NCBI GenBank assembly: GCA_019695055.1
Contig: JAIBAT010000031.1
Location: 1 to 64,000, forward strand
Direction: 5' to 3'
DNA: 64,000 nt
DNA from: Candidatus Sumerlaeaceae bacterium
Lineage (GTDB): Bacteria; Sumerlaeota; Sumerlaeia; Sumerlaeales; Sumerlaeaceae
The number at the start of each line of letters is the position of its first letter. Position 1 is the first letter of the stretch. Below, piece after piece: positions 8,254 to 17,480 of this stretch. The position numbers and the translations under genes were made by a program. The notes beneath the pieces were generated by a model that was given only the letters and a program-made list of their open reading frames with translations, was not told where the DNA came from and did no database searches.

Positions 8254-9153
8254 CTACTTAATAGTATAGGTTGGTGTGTTTCCGGGATGCGACGGATCAT
8301 AGGGCTGATAGTCGGCCCGTCGCCTAGATTTGCCACGACGGAACAGTTCACGTCGCACCTCGCCGAGGGCTTCCTGACGGGCGGACCACGTGACGAGGAA
8401 TGCCAATAAGCCCAATCCCGCACCGGCCCAGAAAATTCCCAGGAGCTCCCACGACATTCCCGTCAGCCGTGCCAGCGCAATGACGTCACTACCGACAGTG
8501 TCGCCGCGGACCTGGAAACCCTCCTGCGCGACGCCAAACAACTCGGCCGCAACGTCCAGCACCGGATAAAGGCACGACGCCGTGCCAACGATGCGAAGTA
8601 TAACGCGCTTGGACCCATCCGACAGATAAACAGCGCCCCAGATCATCACGATAAGGGTTCCGTACCCAAAAATGGCAGTGAAATCATTGAGCCAGCCCAT
8701 GACCAGCGAGGCACCGGAGAATACGGTCAGCACGATCCACACGTCACCGGGTTTCCAGATGGCGCTAAGTGCGTAGAGCGTGGCGCCCATGAGCAGGCTG
8801 CCAATATATCCAGCGGCCACGATCAAGAGTTGATTCCCCCCCATCCCCAGCGTGACTCCCGCCCCACCGGGATCAATGGCCATTCCGAAGATGGTGGCGC
8901 CTGTGGCATAGCCGGCAATGACATGGGAGAACTCGTGGAAAAGTACCACAAGCAACTTCACCGGGTTCACGATGGGAATCTGCCACACCAATAGCAGCCC
9001 AACAAAGCACGCCAACTGGATAAGGTAAGATCGCTTCTGAAATGGCAGCCCGGTTTCACGGATCCACTCCGCCTTACGCTCCTCGCGCAACGCCGGATGG
9101 CGCACCGCCTCATCGTCCGCGGGCCCCGGCCGCCGACGGCCCGCCATGGTCAT
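8254..9153 (-). CDS. M50B-like membrane metalloprotease
   Basis: This 299-aa integral membrane protein contains the zinc motif HEFSH (about residues 73-77) inside the first hydrophobic region, followed by several membrane segments and the stretch MGWLNDFTAIFGYG, where M50-type proteases often supply the third ligand (Asp). This matches the Peptidase_M50B-like group rather than the PDZ-containing RseP group. I chose ATG 9153 because it overlaps the upstream stop as ATGA; the frame reaches 9249 but that part is shadow of the partner gene. The partner is a secreted protein, so the pair may act together at the membrane (inference). Activity of M50B-like proteins is largely untested. Confidence 0.8.
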   Translation of the reverse strand: MTMAGRRRPGPADDEAVRHPALREERKAEWIRETGLPFQKRSYLIQLACFVGLLLVWQIPIVNPVKLLVVLFHEFSHVIAGYATGATIFGMAIDPGGAGVTLGMGGNQLLIVAAGYIGSLLMGATLYALSAIWKPGDVWIVLTVFSGASLVMGWLNDFTAIFGYGTLIVMIWGAVYLSDGSKRVILRIVGTASCLYPVLDVAAELFGVAQEGFQVRGDTVGSDVIALARLTGMSWELLGIFWAGAGLGLLAFLVTWSARQEALGEVRRELFRRGKSRRRADYQPYDPSHPGNTPTYTIK

Positions 9154-10130
9154 TTCACCGCGACGTCGCGAACCAGTGTGGAACTGGGACCCTTGATGTT
9201 CCACTGATCGAGGGAAACCGATGCTCGACCGTGGAAGAACCCGGCCCACGACGCATCGAGGTCCGAGACTTCTTTGGTGGTAATGCCAAGAACAGGCTGA
9301 CGCTCGATGGCGCGCTCCGCAATTCCCTCGAAATGCTTTGCGCCGTCACCGGTGATCACCAGCAGTTCTGCGTCGGTTTCTCCCTTTTCGAGCGACGAGA
9401 TGCGAAGGGGATAATGGACACGGTCACTGAAGAAGCGATACTCAATGGGTTCGCGGCTTTGGAGCGTGCCGTCCATCTGAATCACGTCGAACGCAAACCA
9501 ACGGTATCCCTCGTCGAGATAGCTCTGGATGATCTTTACAAACTCCGGGCGGATGGGTGCCTCCTTGGTCTGGTAATGGTCGCGCAGGTAGCCCTGAACA
9601 AAGTCCACGAATCCCGACGGGCTGGTGACCTGTGCCACAGCGAGGTCGTGGGCGCCCATCTTCTCGGCGAAGGTAATGCGCCCCGCATCTGCGGGCAACT
9701 TTAGCAAATCCGCCGGTGCACCCGGGTGCGCGCAGGCCCACATGCGCTTCTCCACAACCAGCTTCTGTGCAAGGGAGAACGTCTTGAATGAGCCGAGGCG
9801 GACCTTGGGCTCGGAGGGCAGGGGGATCACTTCCAGCACTGCCGACCTCTGCGTCGCGCGTTGGTCCGTGCTCAGGAGAAGGACTTCCTCGTAGCCATTC
9901 CACAGGATGATTGCGCGCTGCTTTGGCTCGAAGACAGAAACCTTGAGGGGATCAAAATCCACGCGGGTTGTCGAGTTTGAACCCGGGTCGTTGGTGGACA
10001 CAAGGTCTATGGGCTGCAATATCGGAGCGTAAAACGGAATACTGCCGCAGTCGGCATGGGCCCGCGAAAGCGGCAGCACGAGAATGGCACAAGTAACAAC
10101 TTTCAAGGGCAACGAAACAATGCGGATCAT
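9150..10130 (-). CDS. secreted protein of unknown function, paired with M50B gene
   Basis: This 326-aa protein has a signal peptide (1-26, ending SRAHA). The mature part contains conserved-looking phrases FEPKQRAIILWNG, EVLLLSTD and LEVIPLPSEP near residues 65-110, and a C-terminal region with EYRFFSDRVHYPLRIS. It loosely recalls the DUF2330-type periplasmic proteins, but I cannot confirm the family. No catalytic motif is visible. Its TGA overlaps the ATG of the M50B-like gene (ATGA), indicating translational coupling and probably a joint job, for example as substrate, regulator or lipid-side partner of the protease. Confidence 0.7.
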   Translation of the reverse strand: MIRIVSLPLKVVTCAILVLPLSRAHADCGSIPFYAPILQPIDLVSTNDPGSNSTTRVDFDPLKVSVFEPKQRAIILWNGYEEVLLLSTDQRATQRSAVLEVIPLPSEPKVRLGSFKTFSLAQKLVVEKRMWACAHPGAPADLLKLPADAGRITFAEKMGAHDLAVAQVTSPSGFVDFVQGYLRDHYQTKEAPIRPEFVKIIQSYLDEGYRWFAFDVIQMDGTLQSREPIEYRFFSDRVHYPLRISSLEKGETDAELLVITGDGAKHFEGIAERAIERQPVLGITTKEVSDLDASWAGFFHGRASVSLDQWNIKGPSSTLVRDVAVK

Positions 10131-10360
10131 TTCATCCCTCCACCCTAAGCGTTGTATTACTTAAGTACTGTCGAACCAACACTTACACTCACCAAATAGG
10201 ACGACGGGAGCCCCGCAAATTGCAAATGTCAGTGTTGCCAACACCCGACCGAAAACAGGCCTTTTGTTATTAAGAGACGAAAACGTGCCGGATTTCTTGC
10301 ATCTAATTCGGCGAATCCTGCCAGAAATTCCGGCCGTCGTTGCGCCATCCATCAAATTCC

Positions 10361-11200
10361 TCAGAAATACCGCTCCAGGAAACCACGTTGATGAAAATGC
10401 GGATCGTTGGCGGTGGCCGGCAGCCCCCCGTTGTCGACCATGGTCGCGCAGTAATCCCACCTGCCGCCGTAACTCGGATAGGCTGGGAAGACATGGAATG
10501 ACGGCCTGCCCTTTTCGTAGCTGATGGGAACAACATCCACCGTGAAAAGCCCGGGCTGGGGAGTGTCCAAGTTTACCTTGTAGCGGTAACCCTGAAAGGT
10601 GCCGTCCTTGCGAATGGAATCGGGAATCATTTCCTCGCCGTTCCGCAAAAGTGTAGCCGTGGTCAGTCCCATGGCGGGTTGAGCTGCCGTTGCCACGGCC
10701 GCGTACGTATCTCCCTGCAGAAATGCCGTGATGCGCCGGATCATCCGAAGCTGATCGCGAGTGGCATCTGGAAACGATGCCGGCAACTGATATGCGTTCG
10801 AATCGGAGTAAATCCACATTGCAGACAGCAAGACAGGAAACCACATAATAACCGCCAGCGCGGCGGACTGGCATCGCCGTCGAGTCCAGCCCGACGGATC
10901 TCCAAGTCGCAGCAACTTGTAGTTCATGACAAGCAGAGCGATGAACCAGCCGGTGACAACCACGTGAATGGGTGCGTACATTACCGCTTCCTGAAAGAAC
11001 CAGTTGCAGGCCCAGGCAGACGCCAACAAGGCTGGGAGGGCGAACCACCCTCCTCCACTACTTTGATGGAGCCGCCAGATCCTGAATACCAGAAATGCCG
11101 TGAAAATCACGGCAACAGCCACAATCCCGTCAAGGCCGGGAGGGTTCTCAATTTCGCCGATTCCAGTGGAATTGGATTCGAAATGTCCAAGGGCCAGCAT
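10361..11200 (-). CDS. polytopic membrane protein with C-terminal soluble domain
   Basis: The hydrophobic frame encodes about four membrane segments in its first 150 residues (IVAVAVIFTAFLVF, then a Trp-rich pair, then LAVIMWFPVLLSAMW). A C-terminal domain of about 130 residues follows with GYRYKVNL, PGLFTVDVVPISY and FHVFPAYPSYGG, a pattern reminiscent of pilin-like C-terminal modules. ATG 11200 is used; a GTG at 11287 would overlap the palindromic operator of the efflux operon. A competing minus-strand frame (10161-11048) lacks this hydrophobic pattern. Function unknown. It is divergent from the RND operon and could share its regulatory region. Confidence 0.6.
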   Translation of the reverse strand: MLALGHFESNSTGIGEIENPPGLDGIVAVAVIFTAFLVFRIWRLHQSSGGGWFALPALLASAWACNWFFQEAVMYAPIHVVVTGWFIALLVMNYKLLRLGDPSGWTRRRCQSAALAVIMWFPVLLSAMWIYSDSNAYQLPASFPDATRDQLRMIRRITAFLQGDTYAAVATAAQPAMGLTTATLLRNGEEMIPDSIRKDGTFQGYRYKVNLDTPQPGLFTVDVVPISYEKGRPSFHVFPAYPSYGGRWDYCATMVDNGGLPATANDPHFHQRGFLERYF

Positions 11201-11270
11201 GAAACAAACATCTGCACTGATGGCCCATGTTGGGCAAGGCAAAAGGGGCCCGTTGAATAAGCCGATGGTA

Positions 11271-11288
11271 AGTGAGTAAACACTCACT
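11271..11288. promoter_or_regulatory. TetR-type operator palindrome of the efflux operon
   Basis: AGTGAGT-AAAC-ACTCACT is a perfect 7-bp inverted repeat with a 4-bp centre, the size and style of a TetR-family operator. A second overlapping inverted repeat pairs CACTCACTGAC (11281-11291) with GTCAGTGGGTG (11307-11317), 10 of 11 matches. Both lie 38-84 bp before the TTG start of the adaptor gene. The TetR gene at the end of the same operon is the obvious ligand-responsive repressor (inference). Confidence 0.75.
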
Positions 11289-11354
11289 GACTCAAATGCA
11301 CCCGGTGTCAGTGGGTGGGAGCACGCTTCATCATGTCAGGTCGGGATTAATACC

Positions 11355-12575
11355 TTGAACCCACTATCCAGCAGTTCCTTTTTGTCATTGAAGCCCTTTG
11401 CTGCTATCATGCTGCTTGCGCTTGTCCTTTCCGGATGCGGAAGAAATACGGCGCCGCCCGTGGTTGAGCGCCCGCCGGCGCCGGTATCCGTGGTGGCGGC
11501 CATCAGCCGGAACGTTCCCGATTACCTCGATGAGATTGGCAAGTGCGTGGCGCGGGAATCGGTTTCGATATTACCGCAGGTCTCGGGGCGGATCACGAAG
11601 ATCCATTTCACGGATGGTGCGGACCTGAAGACGAGCGACCTGTTGTTCACAATTGATCCGCGGCCGTATGAAGCTCAACTCAACATCGCGGAAGCGGCCG
11701 TGAAGCAGAAGAAAGCGACGCTGGAACTGGCGCGCATCGAGTATAACCGAATCTCAAACCTTGTGGACACCAACGCCGCGGCGCGTCAGGATTTTGACAT
11801 TCGCAAGAATGCGGTGCAAATCGCCGAGGCGCAGGTGGAGTCGAGCGAGGCGGACGTCCAGACAGCGAAGCTGAACCTGGAGTACTGCTCGATTCGTTCG
11901 CCAATCAACGGCCGCGCCGGACAGCGTCTGGTGGACGTGGGGAATGTGGTGTCTCCGACCAACGCGACGCCGCTGCTCCTGATTCAGAACCTTGATCCCA
12001 TTTATGTAGACTTCACGGTTACAGAAAATGACCTGACGGATGTTCAGCACCACATGGCTGACAAAACCCTCAAGGTTGAGGTGAGACTGCCAGACGAACC
12101 GAACAGTCCGCGGGTTGGCGAGTTGACGTTTCTGGACAACGCAGTACAGGCAGGCACGGGGACGGTTAAGGTTCGCGCGACCATTGCGAATGCGGACCGC
12201 CGATTCTGGCCGGGCCGATTTGTGCGGGTGCGCCTGATCCTCTCAACGCGGGAGAATGCGGTGCTGGTTCCCGCGGATGCCCCGCAGATGTCGGCTAAGG
12301 GCGCATTTGTTTATGTTGTAAAGCCGGACACAACGGCGGACTTGAGGTTGGTGAAGCTGGGCCAGCGCCAGGACGACCTTGTGGTTGTCACCGATGGTCT
12401 CAAGGCGGGCGAGCAAATTGTCACGGCGGGCCAGCTGACGCTGGCACCGGGTGCGAAGACCCGCATCGTGGATACGAGCAGTACCGGAACCGCCACAACC
12501 ACTGGAACGTCGACAGTCGCTGCGGCGCCTTACGATGCCGCCACGTCGGACCCAGGCACGGTTAAGACCAAGTGA
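11355..12575 (+). CDS. RND efflux periplasmic adaptor (MFP) lipoprotein
   Basis: This 406-aa membrane-fusion protein is of the AcrA/MexA kind. It has a lipoprotein signal with lipobox VLSGC (Cys about 28), a lipoyl-like half (SGRITKIHFTDGADLKTSDLLF), an alpha-helical hairpin (about 100-160), the second lipoyl half (IRSPINGRAGQRLVDVGNVV), then the beta-barrel (YVDFTVTENDL) and membrane-proximal parts. It bridges the inner-membrane pump and an outer-membrane channel. Translation starts at TTG 11355; the next ATG (11409) would destroy the signal peptide. Its stop overlaps the GTG of the pump gene (GTGA). No TolC-like channel gene is present, so the channel must be encoded elsewhere. Confidence 0.93.
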   Translation: MNPLSSSSFLSLKPFAAIMLLALVLSGCGRNTAPPVVERPPAPVSVVAAISRNVPDYLDEIGKCVARESVSILPQVSGRITKIHFTDGADLKTSDLLFTIDPRPYEAQLNIAEAAVKQKKATLELARIEYNRISNLVDTNAAARQDFDIRKNAVQIAEAQVESSEADVQTAKLNLEYCSIRSPINGRAGQRLVDVGNVVSPTNATPLLLIQNLDPIYVDFTVTENDLTDVQHHMADKTLKVEVRLPDEPNSPRVGELTFLDNAVQAGTGTVKVRATIANADRRFWPGRFVRVRLILSTRENAVLVPADAPQMSAKGAFVYVVKPDTTADLRLVKLGQRQDDLVVVTDGLKAGEQIVTAGQLTLAPGAKTRIVDTSSTGTATTTGTSTVAAAPYDAATSDPGTVKTK

Positions 12576-15500
12576 ATCTCTCCGAACCCTTCATCCGACG
12601 CCCCGTGATGACGGCCGTGTTGACGGCCTCCGTCATTTTGTTTGGCGTGCTGGCGTACTTGAAGCTGCCAGTGAACGACCTTCCGGCCGTGGATTACCCC
12701 GTGATTCAGGTGCAGGCGAACTACCCGGGCGCCAGCCCGGATACGATGGCCAACAATATTGCGACGCCCCTGGAACGTCAGTTCATGCAGATCAACGGGC
12801 TGGAGCTGGTGACCTCGAAGAGCACGCAAGGGCACGTAAGCTTTACGCTCCAGTTTAACCTGAACAAAAGCATCGACGCCGCTGCGACGGACGTGCAGAC
12901 GGCTATATCGCAGGCGACGGGCAGCCTGCCCGCAGACCTGCCGTCACCGCCAACCTTTTCAAAAACCAACCCGAACGACCAGCCGGTTCTTTACATTGCT
13001 TTGACAAGTGATTCCGTCACGCCGGGCCAACTTTATGATTACGGTAACACGCAGGTGGGCCAGCGCATCAGCATCCTGCCGGGTGTAAGCCGCGTGGCGG
13101 TGTTTGGCACGAAGTCAGCCATTCGGATCAAGGCGGATCCGTCGGCCATGTGGGCGCGCGGGATTTCGGTGGATGACCTGACCAATGCGGTCAAGACCGG
13201 CACCAGCTACATTGGCGCAGGGCAGCTGGACGGCTCGGCGGGAACGGTGCTGCTGCGGCCCAAGGGTCAGCTGGACACGGCCGAGGGCTACAGTGATTTG
13301 ATTATCGGTGAGAAGGACGGCTCGGCTGTCCGCCTTCGCGATGTGGCCAAGGTCGAGAACTCCGTGCAGGACGAGCGCGTCAACATGCGCTTCTGGGTGC
13401 GCGGGTATCCGGCTCCCTCTGCCACGGTCGTGGTGGCTGTCTTCCGGCAGGCCGGGGCAAACGCGGTGGAGGTGGCAAAGAGTGTTCGCGCGTTGCTGCC
13501 CATTGTTGGCAACGAATTGCCGGCCTCTGTGCGCGTGACACCGATCTATGATCGCTCGCGGTCTATCGTGAACTCGGTCCTTGAGGTGCAGGAGACTCTC
13601 GCCCTCGCGTTCATCCTGGTTGTGCTCGTCATTTTCGTGTTCCTTGGCCGCGCAACGGACACCTTGATTCCTGCCGTGGCACTGCCGCTGTCCCTGCTGT
13701 TGACGTTTATTGTCATGAATCTCCTCGGATACAGTCTCGACAATCTGTCCCTTATGGCGCTCACGCTGGCCATTGGGTTTCTTGTGGATGATGCCATTGT
13801 ATTTCTGGAGAATACCGTGCGGCGCATGGAGGGTGGTGAGAAGGCCATGCCCGCCGCCATCGCCAGTGCAAAGGAAATCAGTTTTACAATTCTTTCCATG
13901 ACGATCTCGCTGGCGGCGGTGTTCCTGCCGCTGGTTTTCATGTCGGGGCTGGTGGGGCGCATCTTCCGAGAGTTTGCCATCACGATCGTGGTGGCGATTC
14001 TTGCGTCGGGATTAGTGTCGCTTACGCTGACGCCGCTCATGTGTGCGCGACTTCTCAAGGATCGCGGCCACGGATCGAAGCGCACCTGGATGGAGCGCGT
14101 CATCGGCGGTGTGGAGAAGCGGGTACTCGGCGTCTATGGTTCCTCGCTCTGGTGGTTCCTGCGGCATCGCTGGATCTCGATGCTGATCTGGCTGGCGTGC
14201 CTCGGTGGAACCGTTGCGTTGTTTATGGTGGTTCCGAAAGCGTTCCTGCCGGTGGGAGACAGCAGCTTCATCTGGGGCGTCATGATCGGCCGCGAGGGTG
14301 CCTCGCCCAGCCAGATGCGAGAGTTGCAGGACAAGACGGATAACGTGATGCGCGAGGATCCGGCGGTTGGCGCGACTTTCACCATGACGGGAAACAGCCA
14401 GTTTCTTTCCTCGAACCAAGGTTTGCTGCTGGCATTCCTAAAGGGTCCGCAGGATCGCGCGCCCATCCAATTTGTGGCTGGTGGATTGATGGGAAAGCTG
14501 AGCGCCATCCCGGGGGTGCTTGCCTTTCTTCGGCCCTTCCCGGTACTGGAAATCAGCACCGGCGCCACGAACCAGAACCAGGGCCAGTATGCCTATTCGC
14601 TGTCGGGCGTGAATGGGGCGGAGGTCCACGACGTTGCCACGAAGTTCATGGACAAGCTTCGGACATACCCGGGATTCGCGACGGTGTCGTCGGATTTCTT
14701 CAACAACACGCCGAACGTCGACATCGAGATACGCCGTGAACAGGCCCGGTTGAACGGCGTGTCGGAGTCCCGCATCCTTGACCTGCTCAAGAACGCCTAT
14801 TCGCAGAATTATCTGTATCTCGTGAAGAAGCCGGAGGACCAGTACCAGGTGATCCTCGAGGTGGCCGACCAGGCGCGTTCGAAGCCCGGCGACCTGTCGC
14901 TGCTCTACATCAAATCGGACGACGGGAAGAAACTCATCCCGCTGTCGGCCCTTGTAAACTGGAAGCAGACCCTCGGACCGCAGGCGGTTAACCACCTCAA
15001 TCAATTCTCGAGCGTCACCATATTCTTTAACCTGAAACCAGGTGTGCCCATTGGGGACGCAACGGATTTCATCGAGAAGACAGCGAAGGAAATCGTGCCG
15101 CAAAGCGTGCGCGCCAGCCTGCAGGGCGAGGCACTTACGTTCTCCAACACGGTTCGCGATCTCACCATTCTCATGCTGCTGGCGGTCTTCGTGATGTACG
15201 TGATCCTTGGAATCCTTTACGAGAGCTATGTGCACCCGCTGACGGTGCTTTCCACGCTGCCGACGGCGTTGGTGGGCGGTCTGCTGACGTTGTTTATCTT
15301 CGGCCAGGAAGCTTCGCTCTATGCGTTCGTCGGGATGTTCATGCTGATGGGCATCGTGAAGAAGAATGGAATCATGATCGTGGACTTCGCGCGGCATCGC
15401 GTGGATGCTGGCGAGGAGGCGGCCAAGGCGATCCACGATGCCAGCATGGACCGTTTCCGGCCGATCATCATGACGACTCTCGCCGCGGTGATGGGCGCGG

Positions 15501-15742
15501 TTCCCATCGCGCTGGGCATTGGCGCGGACGGCGCCGCGCGACGACCGCTGGGCCTTGTGATCGTGGGCGGCTTGATCGTTTCCCAGTTCATCACGCTTTA
15601 TGTCACGCCTGTGATCTATCTCTATCTGGAGGATTTCCAGGAGAAGGTGCTGGATCGCATGGCGTTCTTCCGGTCGCAGCGCGCGACGCGGTTGTGGCAG
15701 GAAGCCCACGAGAAGGAAGCTCTTGGGGAGGCGGGCGCATGA
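12572..15742 (+). CDS. RND multidrug efflux permease (HAE1/AcrB type)
   Basis: This 1056-aa inner-membrane pump has the standard RND layout: two sets of six membrane segments, each preceded by a large periplasmic loop. The proton-relay pair is visible as the double Asp in [15 protein letters not shown] in TM4, and the second half carries [16 protein letters not shown]. The N terminus ([16 protein letters not shown]) is typical. It uses proton influx to expel hydrophobic drugs, dyes or detergents through the adaptor and a channel. Start GTG 12572 overlaps the adaptor stop, and its own stop overlaps the TetR start (ATGA), so all three genes form one coupled operon. Confidence 0.95.
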   Translation: MNLSEPFIRRPVMTAVLTASVILFGVLAYLKLPVNDLPAVDYPVIQVQANYPGASPDTMANNIATPLERQFMQINGLELVTSKSTQGHVSFTLQFNLNKSIDAAATDVQTAISQATGSLPADLPSPPTFSKTNPNDQPVLYIALTSDSVTPGQLYDYGNTQVGQRISILPGVSRVAVFGTKSAIRIKADPSAMWARGISVDDLTNAVKTGTSYIGAGQLDGSAGTVLLRPKGQLDTAEGYSDLIIGEKDGSAVRLRDVAKVENSVQDERVNMRFWVRGYPAPSATVVVAVFRQAGANAVEVAKSVRALLPIVGNELPASVRVTPIYDRSRSIVNSVLEVQETLALAFILVVLVIFVFLGRATDTLIPAVALPLSLLLTFIVMNLLGYSLDNLSLMALTLAIGFLVDDAIVFLENTVRRMEGGEKAMPAAIASAKEISFTILSMTISLAAVFLPLVFMSGLVGRIFREFAITIVVAILASGLVSLTLTPLMCARLLKDRGHGSKRTWMERVIGGVEKRVLGVYGSSLWWFLRHRWISMLIWLACLGGTVALFMVVPKAFLPVGDSSFIWGVMIGREGASPSQMRELQDKTDNVMREDPAVGATFTMTGNSQFLSSNQGLLLAFLKGPQDRAPIQFVAGGLMGKLSAIPGVLAFLRPFPVLEISTGATNQNQGQYAYSLSGVNGAEVHDVATKFMDKLRTYPGFATVSSDFFNNTPNVDIEIRREQARLNGVSESRILDLLKNAYSQNYLYLVKKPEDQYQVILEVADQARSKPGDLSLLYIKSDDGKKLIPLSALVNWKQTLGPQAVNHLNQFSSVTIFFNLKPGVPIGDATDFIEKTAKEIVPQSVRASLQGEALTFSNTVRDLTILMLLAVFVMYVILGILYESYVHPLTVLSTLPTALVGGLLTLFIFGQEASLYAFVGMFMLMGIVKKNGIMIVDFARHRVDAGEEAAKAIHDASMDRFRPIIMTTLAAVMGAVPIALGIGADGAARRPLGLVIVGGLIVSQFITLYVTPVIYLYLEDFQEKVLDRMAFFRSQRATRLWQEAHEKEALGEAGA

Positions 15743-16422
15743 GCCGGTCAGCCGCCGCGAAGAAGCGGGTGAAGATGGATTCCACGGAACGCCGCGACAT
15801 GATTGTCCGGGACGTGCGCCGCGTTTTCGCTGAAAAGGGTTTCAAGGGGGCGACGACCCGCGAACTGGCGCGCGCGGCGGGAGTTTCGGAGGCGCTGCTG
15901 TTCAAACATTTTCCCACCAAGGAAGCTCTGTATGAGGCCATGCTGCTGAAGTGCAAGGCCCAGGACAGCGCGTGCGAGTGGGAGAGAATTGCGGTGATGA
16001 AACCGTCGACGGATACCCTCGTCCATTGCGTGCGCCACTTGGTCACCTACCTCGCCACAAAGGACAAGACGGATCCCGAGGGGCTGATCACGGACCGCCT
16101 GCTTCTTCGCAGCCTGTGTGAGGATGGCACCTTTGCGCGGGTGCTTTTCGGGCGGATCAATGAGCACATCATCGCCCAGATGGATGCGAGCATTCGTGCT
16201 GCCACGAGGGCCGGCGACATCCCCGGTGGAAAGGGCTCGCGCGCGCGCGCGTGGTTTGTGCTCCATGTCGGGATCATGATATTGTTTTCACGTCTGCCTT
16301 CCAAGCCCGCCCTGGAATACGGGGCGACGGTGCCGCAGCTCATTGAGGAGGCGGTGGCGTTTTGCCTTCGCGGGCTTGGGCTCCGCGAGTCGGCGATTAC
16401 TGGTGGAAAACGAAGCCGCTGA
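15739..16422 (+). CDS. TetR-family repressor of the efflux operon
   Basis: This 227-aa regulator has an N-terminal TetR DNA-binding domain (about 15-65: [23 protein letters not shown] then [21 protein letters not shown]) and a C-terminal ligand domain with a hydrophobic last helix region. ATG 15739 overlaps the pump stop as ATGA; upstream in-frame starts lie inside the pump gene. Being last in the efflux operon, it would be made in proportion to the pump, giving negative feedback through the palindrome at 11271-11288. The inducer is not predictable from sequence. Confidence 0.92.
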   Translation: MSRSAAAKKRVKMDSTERRDMIVRDVRRVFAEKGFKGATTRELARAAGVSEALLFKHFPTKEALYEAMLLKCKAQDSACEWERIAVMKPSTDTLVHCVRHLVTYLATKDKTDPEGLITDRLLLRSLCEDGTFARVLFGRINEHIIAQMDASIRAATRAGDIPGGKGSRARAWFVLHVGIMILFSRLPSKPALEYGATVPQLIEEAVAFCLRGLGLRESAITGGKRSR

Positions 16423-16468
16423 TTCCGGAAAACTTGCTGACGGGTGGGGCTGCGGACGGCAGGACCCG

Positions 16469-16933
16469 TTAGTCAATCACGGGCAGGTTTAGTTCCGTGC
16501 GCCAATCTGCCGGGTTGGCGCTGGTTTCGGGGCCAACGAGATAAACTTCCCAGAGTCCGGCGCCGACTTTAAGTCCCTGCCCGGCAATCCATGCGTGGAA
16601 CTCGCCCCAAGCTTCCGCAAGTCCCTCATAGCGCCCGTCGTGAACCGTCCGGGCCATTTTCATGGCGGGCCATTCGCCCGGTTTCACGCGGCCCCGGGTT
16701 TCCACGGGCGACGCGACGGGAACGCTGACCTCGAAATCGAAAACATCCGTGGGACGATGGAGATGATGGGTGAACCACGGCCCGGCGGGGGCAATGCCCT
16801 GCGCCGAGATGGTGGAGTAGACCTCGCCGATGGTGGGGCCCATGACGTTCTTGATCTCGGAAATCGGGACTTTGAGTGGAATGAACGCCGTCAACCTGGC
16901 GGTTGTCTGGATGATTTGCGGTGTCTCAATCAT
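16469..16933 (-). CDS. GyrI-like / effector-binding domain protein
   Basis: This 154-aa stand-alone protein has the SOUL/GyrI-like fold of the AraC effector-binding group. It shows the ARLTAFIPLKVP strand, then GPAGPWFTHHLH-type and DVFDFEVSVPVASPV segments, the Gly-rich GRYEGLAEAWGEFHAWI helix, and the closing GLWEVYLVGPETSANP. Stand-alone members can sequester drugs or bind DNA gyrase. ATG 16933 follows GGAGTCTCCCC, a good ribosome site, and is preferred to an upstream start at 16969. It converges with the TetR gene of the efflux operon, which may hint at a drug-related role (inference). Confidence 0.85.
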   Translation of the reverse strand: MIETPQIIQTTARLTAFIPLKVPISEIKNVMGPTIGEVYSTISAQGIAPAGPWFTHHLHRPTDVFDFEVSVPVASPVETRGRVKPGEWPAMKMARTVHDGRYEGLAEAWGEFHAWIAGQGLKVGAGLWEVYLVGPETSANPADWRTELNLPVID

Positions 16934-17480
16934 GGGGAGACTCCTTGCTGTTTTGCGGTTCGTGGCCACCCCTGAAAACCCGGTGCAGTCAGAACGCTGT
17001 TCATGTTAATACAAGGGCCATCGCGGACAATTGTCCAGCGGCTTCTATTGAAGGGTCAATTCCACAGTTCTCGTGTTGTTCCCCAAGTCTGCGTAGTCGT
17101 TGACGTGGTCGGGGGTGGCAATGGCGATGTGACGCTTCCTGCGGTGGATGCAGGGAATGGAGAATTGGACTGAAAGAAGGTGTGTGGTCGCGAGGATTTT
17201 GGGGCAAGTTTGGGGGCGGAGTTGGTGGTGGGGGAGCGATGCGGCGGCGTTGTGGGTTGATTCGGTTGGATTTGGGAGCGACCCAAGCTTTGGGGGGAGA
17301 ATTGCGGGGTGGCGCGTGGTGGTGTAGGTGGTCGGCGGAGCGGTCTTCGAATTTCAGCGAAATTTATCCATACTCATTGGGTAGAAGTTACGTTTCACCA
17401 ATGGTCCCGGCCCTGCCATGGACCTAAAGCGCGCTATTGACGCGCCCTACGACACAGTGTAAGAGCTACGCCAACCTATA
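16934..17480. other. gene-free region with G-rich tract
   Basis: This 547-bp divergent intergenic region lies between the effector-binding gene and korA. From about 17200 to 17330 the plus strand is strongly G-rich (several GGGGG and TGGGGG runs). Short ORFs here have no coding character. No RNA gene or long palindrome was recognised apart from the promoter-like pair listed separately. Confidence 0.6.
17437..17465 (+). promoter_or_regulatory. candidate korAB promoter
   Basis: TTGACG (17437-17442) is followed after 17 bp by TAAGAG (17460-17465). Transcription would begin within about 10 nt of the korA ATG at 17481, giving an almost leaderless mRNA, which fits the lack of any Shine-Dalgarno there. 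The -10 match is only moderate. Confidence 0.35.

Noticed and set aside
10161-11048. 295-aa minus-strand frame overlapping the membrane protein gene
   Set aside because: The alternative frame 10361-11200 has regular membrane segments; this one looks random and Cys/Arg-rich.
14438-15709. 423-aa minus-strand open frame inside the RND pump gene
   Set aside because: Antisense shadow of the pump gene, rich in His and Arg, no start context or motif.
17182-17427. 81-aa plus-strand ORF in the G-rich region before korA
   Set aside because: Gly/Arg/Trp composition comes from the G-rich tract; no ribosome site or homology cue.
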